64,000 bases of DNA from a virus. Shown here one piece after another: positions 46,043 through 54,487 of the stretch (position 1 is its first letter; each line of letters begins with the position of its first letter). The DNA lies in the IMG/VR virus record IMGVR_UViG_3300031524_000008, positions 1-64,000 of that record, one strand, 5' to 3'. Both the position numbers and the translations under genes were made by a program. The notes under the pieces were generated by a model. That model had not been told where the DNA came from and searched no databases. It saw only the letters and a list, made by a program, of their open reading frames with translations.

Positions 46043-46685
46043 CGTGTTCTATAGTTTTTTTGAAGGAAAGGTTTCCTGCTGTATGATACACAATTATACC
46101 TTCTGCGGGGAAATTATTTTCTACCACGCCACCATTATGAATTGCCACGCTACCAAAACAAACGAGTGCGTCTAAAACTCTTTTGATTTGTACCGTATCG
46201 AACATGCCTTCGTAAAGGATGGGGACAACCCTACAGCACGCAGGCGCATATTCTTGCTTTTCCTTTAGAGGAGAGACTACGCCGTTGACGACAAATAGTG
46301 GACTTTCCGCTCCACCGAGCATGACGGGAGACCAATCAAAATAAGCGTGCGGGCGCGTATCTACCCAACGACCCACGTTGAATAGCGAGAAATGCTTTTC
46401 CTTTTGACCGTATCCACGTTGAATACCTGCGCCCCACCACTCACCATAATGACGACCGACTCCTAGGGCCATAAGTTCATCCTTATTAGCGTAGGCCCAG
46501 CGAGCAAAGCCATAGTTGTCTTGCTCGGGCGTAATCCAACGAGTACGACTACCAACCAAAAACTCTCCTTCGTCTGTGATTACAATAGACGCGTTCGTAC
46601 CGTCGATTTTTTCAGTCAACGACATTTTCCTCGACAGACGAGGCATCTTTGGGAATTCGACGAATTCATTATTTGCAATATTCAT
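46008..46685 (-). CDS. RNA ligase, Rnl2-like, 225 aa
   Basis: Start at MNIANNEF, 7 bp after a TAGAAT box. Motif I EKIDGTNAS, then HYGEWWG, AEGIIVYH and SFKKTIE, matching motifs III-V of Rnl2-type ligases. Seals nicked RNA, probably tRNA or mRNA. Confidence 0.82.
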   Translation of the reverse strand: MNIANNEFVEFPKMPRLSRKMSLTEKIDGTNASIVITDEGEFLVGSRTRWITPEQDNYGFARWAYANKDELMALGVGRHYGEWWGAGIQRGYGQKEKHFSLFNVGRWVDTRPHAYFDWSPVMLGGAESPLFVVNGVVSPLKEKQEYAPACCRVVPILYEGMFDTVQIKRVLDALVCFGSVAIHNGGVVENNFPAEGIIVYHTAGNLSFKKTIEHDEIPKSAIKKM

Positions 46686-46692
46686 GGTTCCC

Positions 46693-46720
46693 ATTCTAGG
46701 CGGATTTTCTATTCCGTCAA
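46693..46720 (-). promoter_or_regulatory. sigma70-like promoter of Rnl2-like gene
   Basis: TTGACG at 46720-46715, 16 bp, TAGAAT at 46698-46693, 7 bp to ATG. Lies inside the end of the upstream gene. Confidence 0.7.
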
Positions 46721-47854
46721 GAACTTCCTCTCGCCCTTTAATCGAAGCCTCGACTTCTTCGTATCCAGTTCCTCCCAAAAGAGTTGCGCGTCCGTAGCAG
46801 AACTCATGCCACCCACGTACTCAAATGAATAGCAGAAGCGGTTTGACACAAGCCATTTTTTGTCACGAGTATCCAGCTTTCTAACTTTTCGGCTATGAGA
46901 GGTTTCTACCCATTTCTCACTTTTGAGACGATACGCTATCATCGCAGGATGAATAGTCTTTGAGTAATACGTTCCTCCTCCAGCCCTAACCATGGAGCCA
47001 ATATAATCAGAAACTTTCACTCCAATCCCTAATCCTTGAAAGTCTGGCAATACAACAGTACGAGATTCGCGCCAGCAATCCTTTTTATAAGCATTAGGAT
47101 GAGCGAGGGCGGCAGAGAAAGCTACGGGATTATCATTCCACGTAACTAAAAAACATCGCGCCCCTTTATTTATGTCAGCACTTAGATAGTGATAGTGTTT
47201 AAAAAGTTCCCACGCTTCATATTTGCTTCGGAATACTTTAAGTGAAATTTCAGGTCGTCGAAGACTCCCACGCGGTAAAACGTGAGTCAGTCCCTCTGTA
47301 GGATTGTAAACCCAATCCGGTTGTAAAAATTCAATAATATCAGCGTGACAAGAAGCGACGACAACTTTCTTGTTAGTATTACGCACGTACTTTTGTAAAG
47401 CGTTCGAAGCGGACTTAGCAACATTCCTATCTACTACCGAGGTAAATTCATCAATTAAAATAATCTCGCTCTCCTCTGACATCGCTCTAGCTACATTACA
47501 TCGAAACTGCTCCCCATTACTTAATGCCTTGAAAGGACGAAGCCAAGCGGGTACATTCCCAAATCCTACAGCACAAAATAACTCTGTTGCCTTTTCTGGA
47601 GTTATGTAATCGAAGTTACTTATTACTGCTAATTCATCCCACACATACTCAGGAATTTTACCAAAAGTTTTCAGCAAGGTACTCTTACCGCTACCGCTTG
47701 GACCGTATATAAGTCCTATGTTCCAATTTTCAGGAGGAGTAATGTTATTAGTTATAATTGAAACACTTTCCTCGACATGGGGAACGTCAAACATCTGTTC
47801 TGCGACGGCTGTATAATCGTCGTGAACAATAGGATATTTTAAAACAATATCCAT
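46709..47854 (-). CDS. ABC ATPase-GNAT fusion, 381 aa
   Basis: N-terminal ABC-type ATPase: GPSGSGKST (51-59), LSNGEQFR signature, ILIDEF Walker B. C-terminal GNAT-like domain with LPDFQGLGIGV (acetyl-CoA loop). No membrane partner. Could be a nucleic-acid-linked acyl transferase, in the manner of Mom-like enzymes, but the substrate is unknown. Confidence 0.7.
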   Translation of the reverse strand: MDIVLKYPIVHDDYTAVAEQMFDVPHVEESVSIITNNITPPENWNIGLIYGPSGSGKSTLLKTFGKIPEYVWDELAVISNFDYITPEKATELFCAVGFGNVPAWLRPFKALSNGEQFRCNVARAMSEESEIILIDEFTSVVDRNVAKSASNALQKYVRNTNKKVVVASCHADIIEFLQPDWVYNPTEGLTHVLPRGSLRRPEISLKVFRSKYEAWELFKHYHYLSADINKGARCFLVTWNDNPVAFSAALAHPNAYKKDCWRESRTVVLPDFQGLGIGVKVSDYIGSMVRAGGGTYYSKTIHPAMIAYRLKSEKWVETSHSRKVRKLDTRDKKWLVSNRFCYSFEYVGGMSSATDAQLFWEELDTKKSRLRLKGERKFLTE

Positions 47855-48288
47855 TAGGAATACATTCCAAAAAACTCTAGCTCATTATTACACCGAATGC
47901 ACCCTCTAGCCTCCCCACGCCTGCCACATAAAGGACCAATTGTATCTTCTCGGCGGTAAGACATTTGCCCCTCAATCCACCCCTCACAATAACGGCAATA
48001 GTAGTATCTTTCTCCGTCAGAAATTATGTTCCTATCAGAAAATTCGTGAGAGGTTCGTGAATCCTTACCAATAGGCTTTTCTTTTAAGAATTTAATACGC
48101 GGGTCGATAAATCGCCCTTCGACTAATCGGGGACCGGGATAAAGTATATCCTGTTCAGCTTCTAACCAAATTTCTTCATCAATACCAGAAGGGCGTCCTT
48201 TTTCAAGCCAGATTTCTTCTGCTCTCCGACGAATGGCTAATGTCGTTAGAACGTCCACAATCATTTCATTACAAACTTTCATTTTCAT
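47854..48288 (-). CDS. DUF2934-like zinc protein, 144 aa
   Basis: RRRAEEIWLEKGRP and EEIWLEAEQ repeat the DUF2934 pattern; the C-terminus has CRYC and CIRC zinc pairs. Confidence 0.6.
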   Translation of the reverse strand: MKMKVCNEMIVDVLTTLAIRRRAEEIWLEKGRPSGIDEEIWLEAEQDILYPGPRLVEGRFIDPRIKFLKEKPIGKDSRTSHEFSDRNIISDGERYYYCRYCEGWIEGQMSYRREDTIGPLCGRRGEARGCIRCNNELEFFGMYS

Positions 48289-48800
48289 TATTTTAAAGGT
48301 TTAAAAGGGTCTTCTAACAGTAAATCTACAAACTCTTTAATCTTTTTGCAAGTTTTACCGTTCGGAGGTATTTTGTATTTATCTAAAGCGTGGTCTTTAA
48401 TCCACTCTCGTAAATTGCTTCCAAATTCAATGGAACGCGCACGCCAATCACAAACCATTTCCGCCAGAAACAATTCGGGTACATTCTCTATACCATGCCA
48501 ATACTCCGGGTGGTGAGCGTTTACTTGCTGGTGATGGGCGATAGCGAACTTTAGAAGTTCAGAGTCTTTATCTTGAGTTAGCCCCAAGAATTCAACTCCA
48601 CGGAGCTTCGAGTTATCATGCTCGCGCCCGTTACGTATCAAGTCAACCCCCAATTCAATCTCTCCTTCCTTAATTAACCTTCGGCCTAATAGCTCGCATC
48701 CCTCCCTTACGTTATCTTGATGACGCAACACTGTTTCTACCCTTTCCAGAACTTCTTCTGGAGAGAGCGACGTTAATTCGAGTATGGCTGATTTAGGCAT
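48288..48800 (-). CDS. DUF5662-like protein, 170 aa
   Basis: HDNSKL, AHHQQVNAHHPEYW and EMVCDWRARS match a small phage family with HD-like metal residues. Function unproven. Confidence 0.65.
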   Translation of the reverse strand: MPKSAILELTSLSPEEVLERVETVLRHQDNVREGCELLGRRLIKEGEIELGVDLIRNGREHDNSKLRGVEFLGLTQDKDSELLKFAIAHHQQVNAHHPEYWHGIENVPELFLAEMVCDWRARSIEFGSNLREWIKDHALDKYKIPPNGKTCKKIKEFVDLLLEDPFKPLK

Positions 48801-48878
48801 TTGATTTTGGAAGTGTATGTAATACCTGCGGTACTTTCATACGCATTATACGACCGGGTTGTGTGCGGCAGTCGTCAA

Positions 48879-50081
48879 TCATTTTTTTAGAACTTGGTAA
48901 TATAGTTTTTTAACAGCATCACGACTCAACTGCTTTCCATCCAAAATAGAGAAGACATAAGAAGCGCGGTTAGTTTGTCCATATGCTTCAAATATCTTCT
49001 TAGCTTGTGCGGCACGTCCTTTTTGGAAACCGTACTGTATAGCGAGATGTTTGATGCTTTCAGCAAATGCTTGCATACCCGCGATGATACGCTCAACTTC
49101 TTTGGTAGCGTCAGCCACCTTAGAAGCGTCATTACGCGACTGCTCGGCAATTTCGTAGTCGATATTTTCGAGAACGTAATCGTAGAATTCTGAGAAAGAC
49201 TTACAATCAAGGGTTATCCACAAATCAAGAACCTTGTCGAAAGACGACAATTCAGACTTTAACTTGTGAAGTGCAAGATACCATGCGGACTTGACCTTAC
49301 GAATATGCTGTCCACGACCGAAGTACACGCAGAATCCTTCGAATCCACGAGCTAACTCTGGAACAGCTTGTGCGCCAGTAGTAGATTGATACTCTTGTGG
49401 AGCGTTGAATTCGCGAGTCTTCGCGTAGTCTAGCGCTTGGATTGCAGCAAACATTTCATCAAAAGTATTGAACTTGAAACGACGTGGACGCTTAACTCCA
49501 AGGTTAACCGCACGAGAGTCTAGCTCGTCTTGAGAACGTAAACTATAATCGTTGTGGTCGATAACCGCAGTCAAATATAACTCGGGTTCGTCACCATAGC
49601 TGATGACAATTTTGTTAGTAGGAGAAACCCATTCGAAAACCAAAGATTCTCGTGAAGTTTCTATTTCGCCGGGAAGAGAAGTAAAAACGCGAGGATACTT
49701 TTGCTTCAAGATTTCGATTTCGAAACCGTTTTCAAGCTTGGATGCGTCCACAGTTCCACGAGTACGTATGATATACTCACCCTTATATTTGGAAACGATA
49801 AGGGTTGAACCATCGACTTTTTCCATAAGTTCGACGCCCTTCATGGATGACGGGGTTGGAACAATATCGCTCCTCTCATCAAAGTTAAAAAATTTCTTAA
49901 ACGACAATGATATAGGCGACCAATCTGAGAGACGCCATATTGAAGACCTATATATTAGGGTTTCTTTTGTCCATTTAGCTCCTATATTTTTAGGATGAAT
50001 TAGAACACATGCGTCACCCGCGAACACACAGGGCTTAAAATCAAATTCCTCAGTATTAATTTTGGATATATCGGCTGTCAT
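48879..50081 (-). CDS. rnlA: RNA ligase 1-like tRNA repair ligase, 400 aa
   Basis: Motif I MEKVDGSTLI near residue 87, LVFEWVSP (III), EGFCVYF (IV) and KVKSAWYLALH (V), plus a long helical C-terminal domain as in T4 Rnl1. T4 Rnl1 with Pnk rejoins tRNA cut by anticodon nucleases. Expected to serve the large tRNA array here. Confidence 0.85.
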   Translation of the reverse strand: MTADISKINTEEFDFKPCVFAGDACVLIHPKNIGAKWTKETLIYRSSIWRLSDWSPISLSFKKFFNFDERSDIVPTPSSMKGVELMEKVDGSTLIVSKYKGEYIIRTRGTVDASKLENGFEIEILKQKYPRVFTSLPGEIETSRESLVFEWVSPTNKIVISYGDEPELYLTAVIDHNDYSLRSQDELDSRAVNLGVKRPRRFKFNTFDEMFAAIQALDYAKTREFNAPQEYQSTTGAQAVPELARGFEGFCVYFGRGQHIRKVKSAWYLALHKLKSELSSFDKVLDLWITLDCKSFSEFYDYVLENIDYEIAEQSRNDASKVADATKEVERIIAGMQAFAESIKHLAIQYGFQKGRAAQAKKIFEAYGQTNRASYVFSILDGKQLSRDAVKKLYYQVLKK

Positions 50082-50643
50082 GGATAATAAACCTTGCTCG
50101 GTTTCCGTTTGGTAATTTATCGCTTTTTGAAATGTTTACTGATTTTGGTAATGGTTGCAGGTTAGAATAATGGTAGCATTTTTTGATTTGTTCGTCGTCA
50201 GAAAAATTAAATGCTTTACAAGGAATTATGTGGTCAACCTGCCAATAGGTTCCATAGTTTTCCCAATTCATTTCTTTTGTAAATTGTTTTTCTAAATAAA
50301 TTTTAATCTCATCTAAGGTACATCCTAGATAATCTTTGGTTTTTGATTTTTTTATTTGACCTTTTAAACATCTTCGCAGTAATGAACGAAAACTCATAAT
50401 TAAACGGTTTTGGGGAGTTCTCGTTCTATGATAGTAATTATTACAATATCCGCTATCGACTTGTTTTTTGTTATATTCTGCTTCTTTTACTTGGCAATGA
50501 GTTATATTTCGTGCTCTTCGTGCTCTTCGTATTGAGTTAACACATTTTCGACATTGGCCCATTTTGCCATCGACGTTGCGCTTCTCATTTTTGAATTCTT
50601 TTAAGTTTTTAGCTTGTCCACAAGAACTACATTTTTTTGTCAT
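50056..50643 (-). CDS. HNH endonuclease, 195 aa
   Basis: CSSC and CRKC zinc pairs and a QVDHIIPCKAF ... NLQPL HNH core. Overlaps the Rnl1-like gene start by 26 bp. GTGTAAAT upstream. Confidence 0.8.
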   Translation of the reverse strand: MTKKCSSCGQAKNLKEFKNEKRNVDGKMGQCRKCVNSIRRARRARNITHCQVKEAEYNKKQVDSGYCNNYYHRTRTPQNRLIMSFRSLLRRCLKGQIKKSKTKDYLGCTLDEIKIYLEKQFTKEMNWENYGTYWQVDHIIPCKAFNFSDDEQIKKCYHYSNLQPLPKSVNISKSDKLPNGNRARFIIHDSRYIQN

Positions 50644-50779
50644 ACTAAAATTTACACCGTCTGTTTACAATTGGGACGAATAAAGATGATTAATATATTT
50701 AAAGTCGAACTCTTCGGCAGACGGTATTTGTACCTTAATCATGTATCGACGTTAATGCTTTTTAACGTTTTGTCAATAA

Positions 50780-51070
50780 TTATTCGCAGGCGCATCCAGA
50801 AGTCTCGATGACGGTCTCACCGTGATTCAAAATTTGCAAAATCGAACGAATACTTGAAAGCGAGACAATATTATACACAAAAATCGCAAGCATTCCCTGC
50901 CAATACTCAAGCGGCGAGATTCGATAGTGTGATATTTGTGGTACGATTTGGTTCCATGAAAACGTCAAAAGAACTCCAATAAACGCTGAAATTACTATCG
51001 TAGCCAGCACGATTCTGAAAATTATGGAAAGTGAAGAAGGCTCCGTGGGGTATTCTGATTCTTGTGTCAT
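50780..51070 (-). CDS. membrane protein, 96 aa
   Basis: Two transmembrane helices (about 14-36 and 57-78). First leftward gene of the divergent region. Confidence 0.55.
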   Translation of the reverse strand: MTQESEYPTEPSSLSIIFRIVLATIVISAFIGVLLTFSWNQIVPQISHYRISPLEYWQGMLAIFVYNIVSLSSIRSILQILNHGETVIETSGCACE

Positions 51071-51078
51071 ATTTTGGT

Positions 51079-51107
51079 ACTTTACACTGATATTGTAAGG
51101 GTGTCAA
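51079..51107 (-). promoter_or_regulatory. leftward sigma70-like promoter
   Basis: TTGACA at 51107-51102, 17 bp, TAAAGT at 51084-51079, 8 bp to ATG. The -10 is preceded by GTG. Confidence 0.75.
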
Positions 51108-51204
51108 TGCTTAAAATTTGTCTTGCTTTAGAGAACCAAAGTATGATATTAAACGTAGTATTTAATGAATTTTAGTTCATTGTCTTTACCTCGCTACGCT
51201 CGGT

Positions 51205-51253
51205 AAGTATATAACGTTTATCTACGCTTCGCTCCGATAACCGTTATATACTT
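51205..51253. repeat. 49-bp inverted repeat
   Basis: AAGTATATAACG ... CGTTATATACTT arms, extended inward by TTATC/GATAA, around a 13-nt centre; a near-perfect cruciform. Confidence 0.8.
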
Positions 51254-51293
51254 TAAATTCTTTTATTCTTTTGCGAAGCTATATAATAACATC

Positions 51294-51307
51294 GTACGTT
51301 ATATAAC
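51294..51307. repeat. 14-bp palindrome ACGTTATATAACGT
   Basis: Perfect palindrome sharing the TTATATAACG core with the inverted repeat 50 bp away; suggests paired operator sites. Confidence 0.7.
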
Positions 51308-51385
51308 GTTCTATGGTATAGAGAGTATTACGTATTTTTAGCCTTGTCAAGCTAAATTTTAAAAAACAATGTGTTAAAAAACTCG

Positions 51386-51413
51386 TTGACATAGGTATAA
51401 GAAATGCTAGAAT
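51386..51413 (+). promoter_or_regulatory. rightward sigma70-like promoter
   Basis: TTGACA at 51386-51391, 16 bp, TAGAAT at 51408-51413, 8 bp to ATG at 51422. Confidence 0.75.
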
Positions 51414-51421
51414 GCTGGAAT

Positions 51422-51751
51422 ATGAATACATCAAATACCTCAACTCGTCGTCCCGGTCGTCCTGTAAAGCCTGTGACTTGGCCCTCTGGGACTTTCACCA
51501 TCAATACCCTCAAGGAAAAGCAGGGTGTGCAGCTTTCACGCGTCAGTCTCCAATTGAAAATTAAGAAGGCTATCGACGAAAAACAACTCGAAGTCGTAGG
51601 GACTGAAAAGGGCGACACAAAGATGGGACGCCCCTCAGTGGTCTATCAGGTCGTTAATATCAAGCCTTCCACGCTGGTACAAGCCGTTGCGGACATTGCT
51701 AACAACAATGTTGACATTGTTGACGACACCGATGATACAGACGGATTCTAA
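51422..51751 (+). CDS. AT-hook-like DNA-binding protein, 109 aa
   Basis: Starts MNTSNTS, 8 bp after the -10. RRPGRPVK is an AT-hook-like motif and a winged-helix pattern follows (about 25-75); acidic C-terminus. First gene by the divergent operators, so may regulate them. Confidence 0.6.
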   Translation: MNTSNTSTRRPGRPVKPVTWPSGTFTINTLKEKQGVQLSRVSLQLKIKKAIDEKQLEVVGTEKGDTKMGRPSVVYQVVNIKPSTLVQAVADIANNNVDIVDDTDDTDGF

Positions 51752-52287
51752 TGGGAATTCTCAATAAATGTAAAGTCTATACTGTCGGTGGTATGCAATA
51801 TACCGATGGTAGAGACTGGAGAAACAAAGTCAAGGCCGAATTATGCCCTAGAGGTATAACGGTCTTTGACCCATATCATAAACCATTTTTAAATGAAGTT
51901 AAAGAGGATGAAGAAGCTCGTGCCGCCTTAAAGGAATGGATGGATAATGAGGAGTACGATAGAGTGGCAGATAGAATGAAAGCAGTTCGTAACGACGATT
52001 TACGTATTTGCGACCTTAGTGATTTTATCATTATGTACATTGACCCGCGATTAGCATCATGGGGAAGTGCAGAGGAATTTTTTACCGTTAATCGTATGAA
52101 AAAGCCTATTTTTCTAGCTATAGAAGGAGGTAAGACTAAATGCCCGCTTTGGATTATGGGTACTATTCCCCATAAATACATCTACTCAAGCGTAGAAGAA
52201 ATTATAGAATGTGTGAAAAGAATAGACGATGGCACGCAAGTCATGGACAATTATCGGTGGAGGCTATTAAAGCTTCAATACCGATAA
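51751..52287 (+). CDS. nucleoside 2-deoxyribosyltransferase-like protein, 178 aa
   Basis: VYTVGGMQYTDG start, DLRICDLSDFIIMYID and SWGSAEEFF match the NDT/SLOG-like family. May act on nucleotide pools or bind a nucleotide. Confidence 0.65.
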   Translation: MGILNKCKVYTVGGMQYTDGRDWRNKVKAELCPRGITVFDPYHKPFLNEVKEDEEARAALKEWMDNEEYDRVADRMKAVRNDDLRICDLSDFIIMYIDPRLASWGSAEEFFTVNRMKKPIFLAIEGGKTKCPLWIMGTIPHKYIYSSVEEIIECVKRIDDGTQVMDNYRWRLLKLQYR

Positions 52288-52289
52288 TT

Positions 52290-52526
52290 ATGCAAAACAT
52301 CAAACTAACAATAAACTACAACGCCGATTCTAATGTGGAAATCCAGCAGTGGCCGCTGGTTAAATGTAATACTGAGGAGAGCGATAGGGTAAGCGTCGAG
52401 CTTAATGGTATTAGCTACAGCCTCGTACTAGATAAAGAAAATCCTAGAGTAGAGGTTTGGGATATAGATAATAATGGTGAAATAGAGAAAATTAAGGCTC
52501 ATTTTAAGCTCCCCGCTAAGTCTTAA
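52290..52526 (+). CDS. hypothetical protein, 78 aa
   Basis: Start at MQNIKLT, 2 bp after the previous stop. Beta-rich small protein of unknown role. Confidence 0.5.
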   Translation: MQNIKLTINYNADSNVEIQQWPLVKCNTEESDRVSVELNGISYSLVLDKENPRVEVWDIDNNGEIEKIKAHFKLPAKS

Positions 52527-52534
52527 ATTTTTAC

Positions 52535-52563
52535 TTGATTTAGATACCAATACTAACTACAGT
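52535..52563 (+). promoter_or_regulatory. sigma70-like promoter
   Basis: TTGATT, 17 bp, TACAGT, then 6 bp to ATG at 52570. Confidence 0.6.
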
Positions 52564-52569
52564 TAGTAG

Positions 52570-53256
52570 ATGTCACCTTTAAACAAAACTTTAGTAGCAA
52601 TATCAGGCGTGGCTCGCGCGGGTAAAGACGCTTTTTGTAATATCTTATGCAATGAGTTAAACGCTCAGGGGATTCCTTCGAAGAGGTATGCTTTAGCTGA
52701 TGAATTAAAGCGCAAAATCCGACAGCCTCTTTTAGAGTTATCAGGTGTTGATATTTTAAACTGCACACCTAAAGATAAAGAACTCGTTAGAGATTACTTA
52801 GTAGCTGTAGGAAAGATTAAAAGGTATCAAACCGAAGGGACTTACTGGACATCCCTACTAGAGCAGGATATTAAGAGCGACAGACATATCGTTGTGCCTG
52901 TCGTAACCGATATAAGGTACGATGTTTTTCCAAATGATGAAATTTGGTGGGCTCAAACTAAGATGAACGGCGTTTTAGTTCATTTAAGTCGTTACGAAAT
53001 TTTGTCAGAAGATGATATGTGGGACTGGGACCATCATCACAATACGGGCATAAACCAAGACCCCGTAACAAAAGAATGGCGTAACTGGATTCAAGCGCCT
53101 AACGAAGACGAGAAAAACAATAATCCTAAATTAAAAAATAAAGCCGATTACGTCCTAGAATGGAGCACAACTAAAAATCCTGAGCGTTTGCATGAGCATT
53201 GCCTGCCGTATGTATTAAAGTTCATTTCCTATTTGAAAGAAAATAGACTAACATAA
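52570..53256 (+). CDS. deoxynucleoside monophosphate kinase, 228 aa
   Basis: P-loop SGVARAGKD (12-20) and VTDIRY near 110, as in T4 gene 1-type dNMP kinases. Supplies dNDP together with dUTPase and RNR downstream. Confidence 0.75.
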   Translation: MSPLNKTLVAISGVARAGKDAFCNILCNELNAQGIPSKRYALADELKRKIRQPLLELSGVDILNCTPKDKELVRDYLVAVGKIKRYQTEGTYWTSLLEQDIKSDRHIVVPVVTDIRYDVFPNDEIWWAQTKMNGVLVHLSRYEILSEDDMWDWDHHHNTGINQDPVTKEWRNWIQAPNEDEKNNNPKLKNKADYVLEWSTTKNPERLHEHCLPYVLKFISYLKENRLT

Positions 53257-53858
53257 TGGAAGACCTACCCGATGATGTACTAATTCGGAATGTGCAGGAA
53301 AATAATTGTTCTGCGAGTTTAGAGATTTTAGTTAAGCGCCATGCTGGTATGTTTAACGTGATGGCTAAGAGGTACGGTAACATGAATATTGGAAGTTCCG
53401 GTATCTCGGTCGAAGATTTTAAAGATAACCAACACTTTATCGTTTATAAGGCTGCTAAGAATTTTGACCCGACAAGACAAACAAAATTTGTTACTTGGCT
53501 AGGAAATCAAGTTCGTTACTATTGTTTGAATACAATAAATAAAGAATCTAAGTATTATGGCAGCGAACCCGAAAAAATAGAATACTTAATGGACGCCGCC
53601 TCACAAGATGGGCTCGATAATGAAAAAATTTTATCTGAGGCTCAGTACGTATTGGATATTCTTGAACAAATCAAGGACAAGCGTATTAAGAAAATATTTC
53701 AGCTTAGATACTTCTCCGAGGATAAAAAGAAAAGAAGTTACAATTTTATAGCGAAAAAGCTTGGAATGTCCACTCAAGGTATTATAGACTTGCATGATAA
53801 CTTCATTAAGTTCATGCGCCGAAAGATAGAATCAACGGCTAACATGGACGAAATTTAA
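53256..53858 (+). CDS. RNA polymerase sigma factor, 200 aa
   Basis: Region 2 (FDPTRQTKFVTWLGNQVRYYC, split here for length: core WLGNQVRYY near 83) and a region 4 helix-turn-helix (FIAKKLGMSTQGI near 170). Compares with T4 gp55-type late sigma. The promoters seen here look sigma70-like, so its own target motif is not yet visible. Confidence 0.8.
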   Translation: MEDLPDDVLIRNVQENNCSASLEILVKRHAGMFNVMAKRYGNMNIGSSGISVEDFKDNQHFIVYKAAKNFDPTRQTKFVTWLGNQVRYYCLNTINKESKYYGSEPEKIEYLMDAASQDGLDNEKILSEAQYVLDILEQIKDKRIKKIFQLRYFSEDKKKRSYNFIAKKLGMSTQGIIDLHDNFIKFMRRKIESTANMDEI

Positions 53859-53902
53859 TTGACAAAACAGAATACAACCCAAACAATCAACACACACTAA
53901 AT

Positions 53903-54241
53903 ATGGCTGAAAAAACATACGTAAAGGGCATCGTCCTAAAAAACAAAGACACTTCATTCGGTAGCGTTTTGAAGGTATCACTCAAACTTGATGATTTCGG
54001 AGCATTCGTCAAGGCTAACAAGAAAGCTAATGGATGGATTAACTTCGACATTCTTCCCCGTAAGGAAACCTCAGAAAAGGGAGAAACGCATTATGCGGTG
54101 CTCGATACTTGGGAGCCTACTAACGGTGGGGTAGACAGTAAGCCCGCTTCCAAACCTCAAAGCAAACCTCAAAGCAAGCCTGTTGCAAAGAAGAAGCTGG
54201 AAGCAGACGAATTTCCTTCCGAAGACGACATTCCTTTTTAA
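53903..54241 (+). CDS. SSB-like protein with acidic tip, 112 aa
   Basis: Small OB-like N-terminal domain, a Pro/Lys/Ser linker with repeated SKPQ, and a C-terminal EDDIPF tip as in bacterial SSB that recruits partners. Confidence 0.6.
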   Translation: MAEKTYVKGIVLKNKDTSFGSVLKVSLKLDDFGAFVKANKKANGWINFDILPRKETSEKGETHYAVLDTWEPTNGGVDSKPASKPQSKPQSKPVAKKKLEADEFPSEDDIPF

Positions 54242-54244
54242 AAA

Positions 54245-54487
54245 ATGGAAACCTTAATACCATCAACTATTATTGGCGACGGAGGCCATCCTGAAAACCG
54301 TGTTAAGAGTTATTTTTCTACGAAGTTCGTAGACACGGAAAAGCTATCACCTGATACAAGTAAGATGGTAAAACAATTTCTAGCAAAAAGAAATGGCGCT
54401 GTGAATGCCCCGCGTTACATTAGTCGTAATACCTCGTGCCCCTGTGGAAGCGGCAAACGTTTCAAGCGATGCTGTCAATTTAAATAA
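54245..54487 (+). CDS. SEC-C motif protein, 80 aa
   Basis: C-terminal CPCGSGKRFKRCC is a zinc SEC-C motif. Rest unstructured. Overlaps the next start by 1 bp. Confidence 0.7.
   Translation: METLIPSTIIGDGGHPENRVKSYFSTKFVDTEKLSPDTSKMVKQFLAKRNGAVNAPRYISRNTSCPCGSGKRFKRCCQFK

Larger units (their letters stand above)
51108..51385. promoter_or_regulatory. divergent control region
   Basis: AT-rich non-coding region between leftward and rightward gene blocks, with a long inverted repeat, a second hairpin (TACC/GGTA) and a 14-bp palindrome. Candidate operator or replication start; no iterons beyond these seen. Confidence 0.5.
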
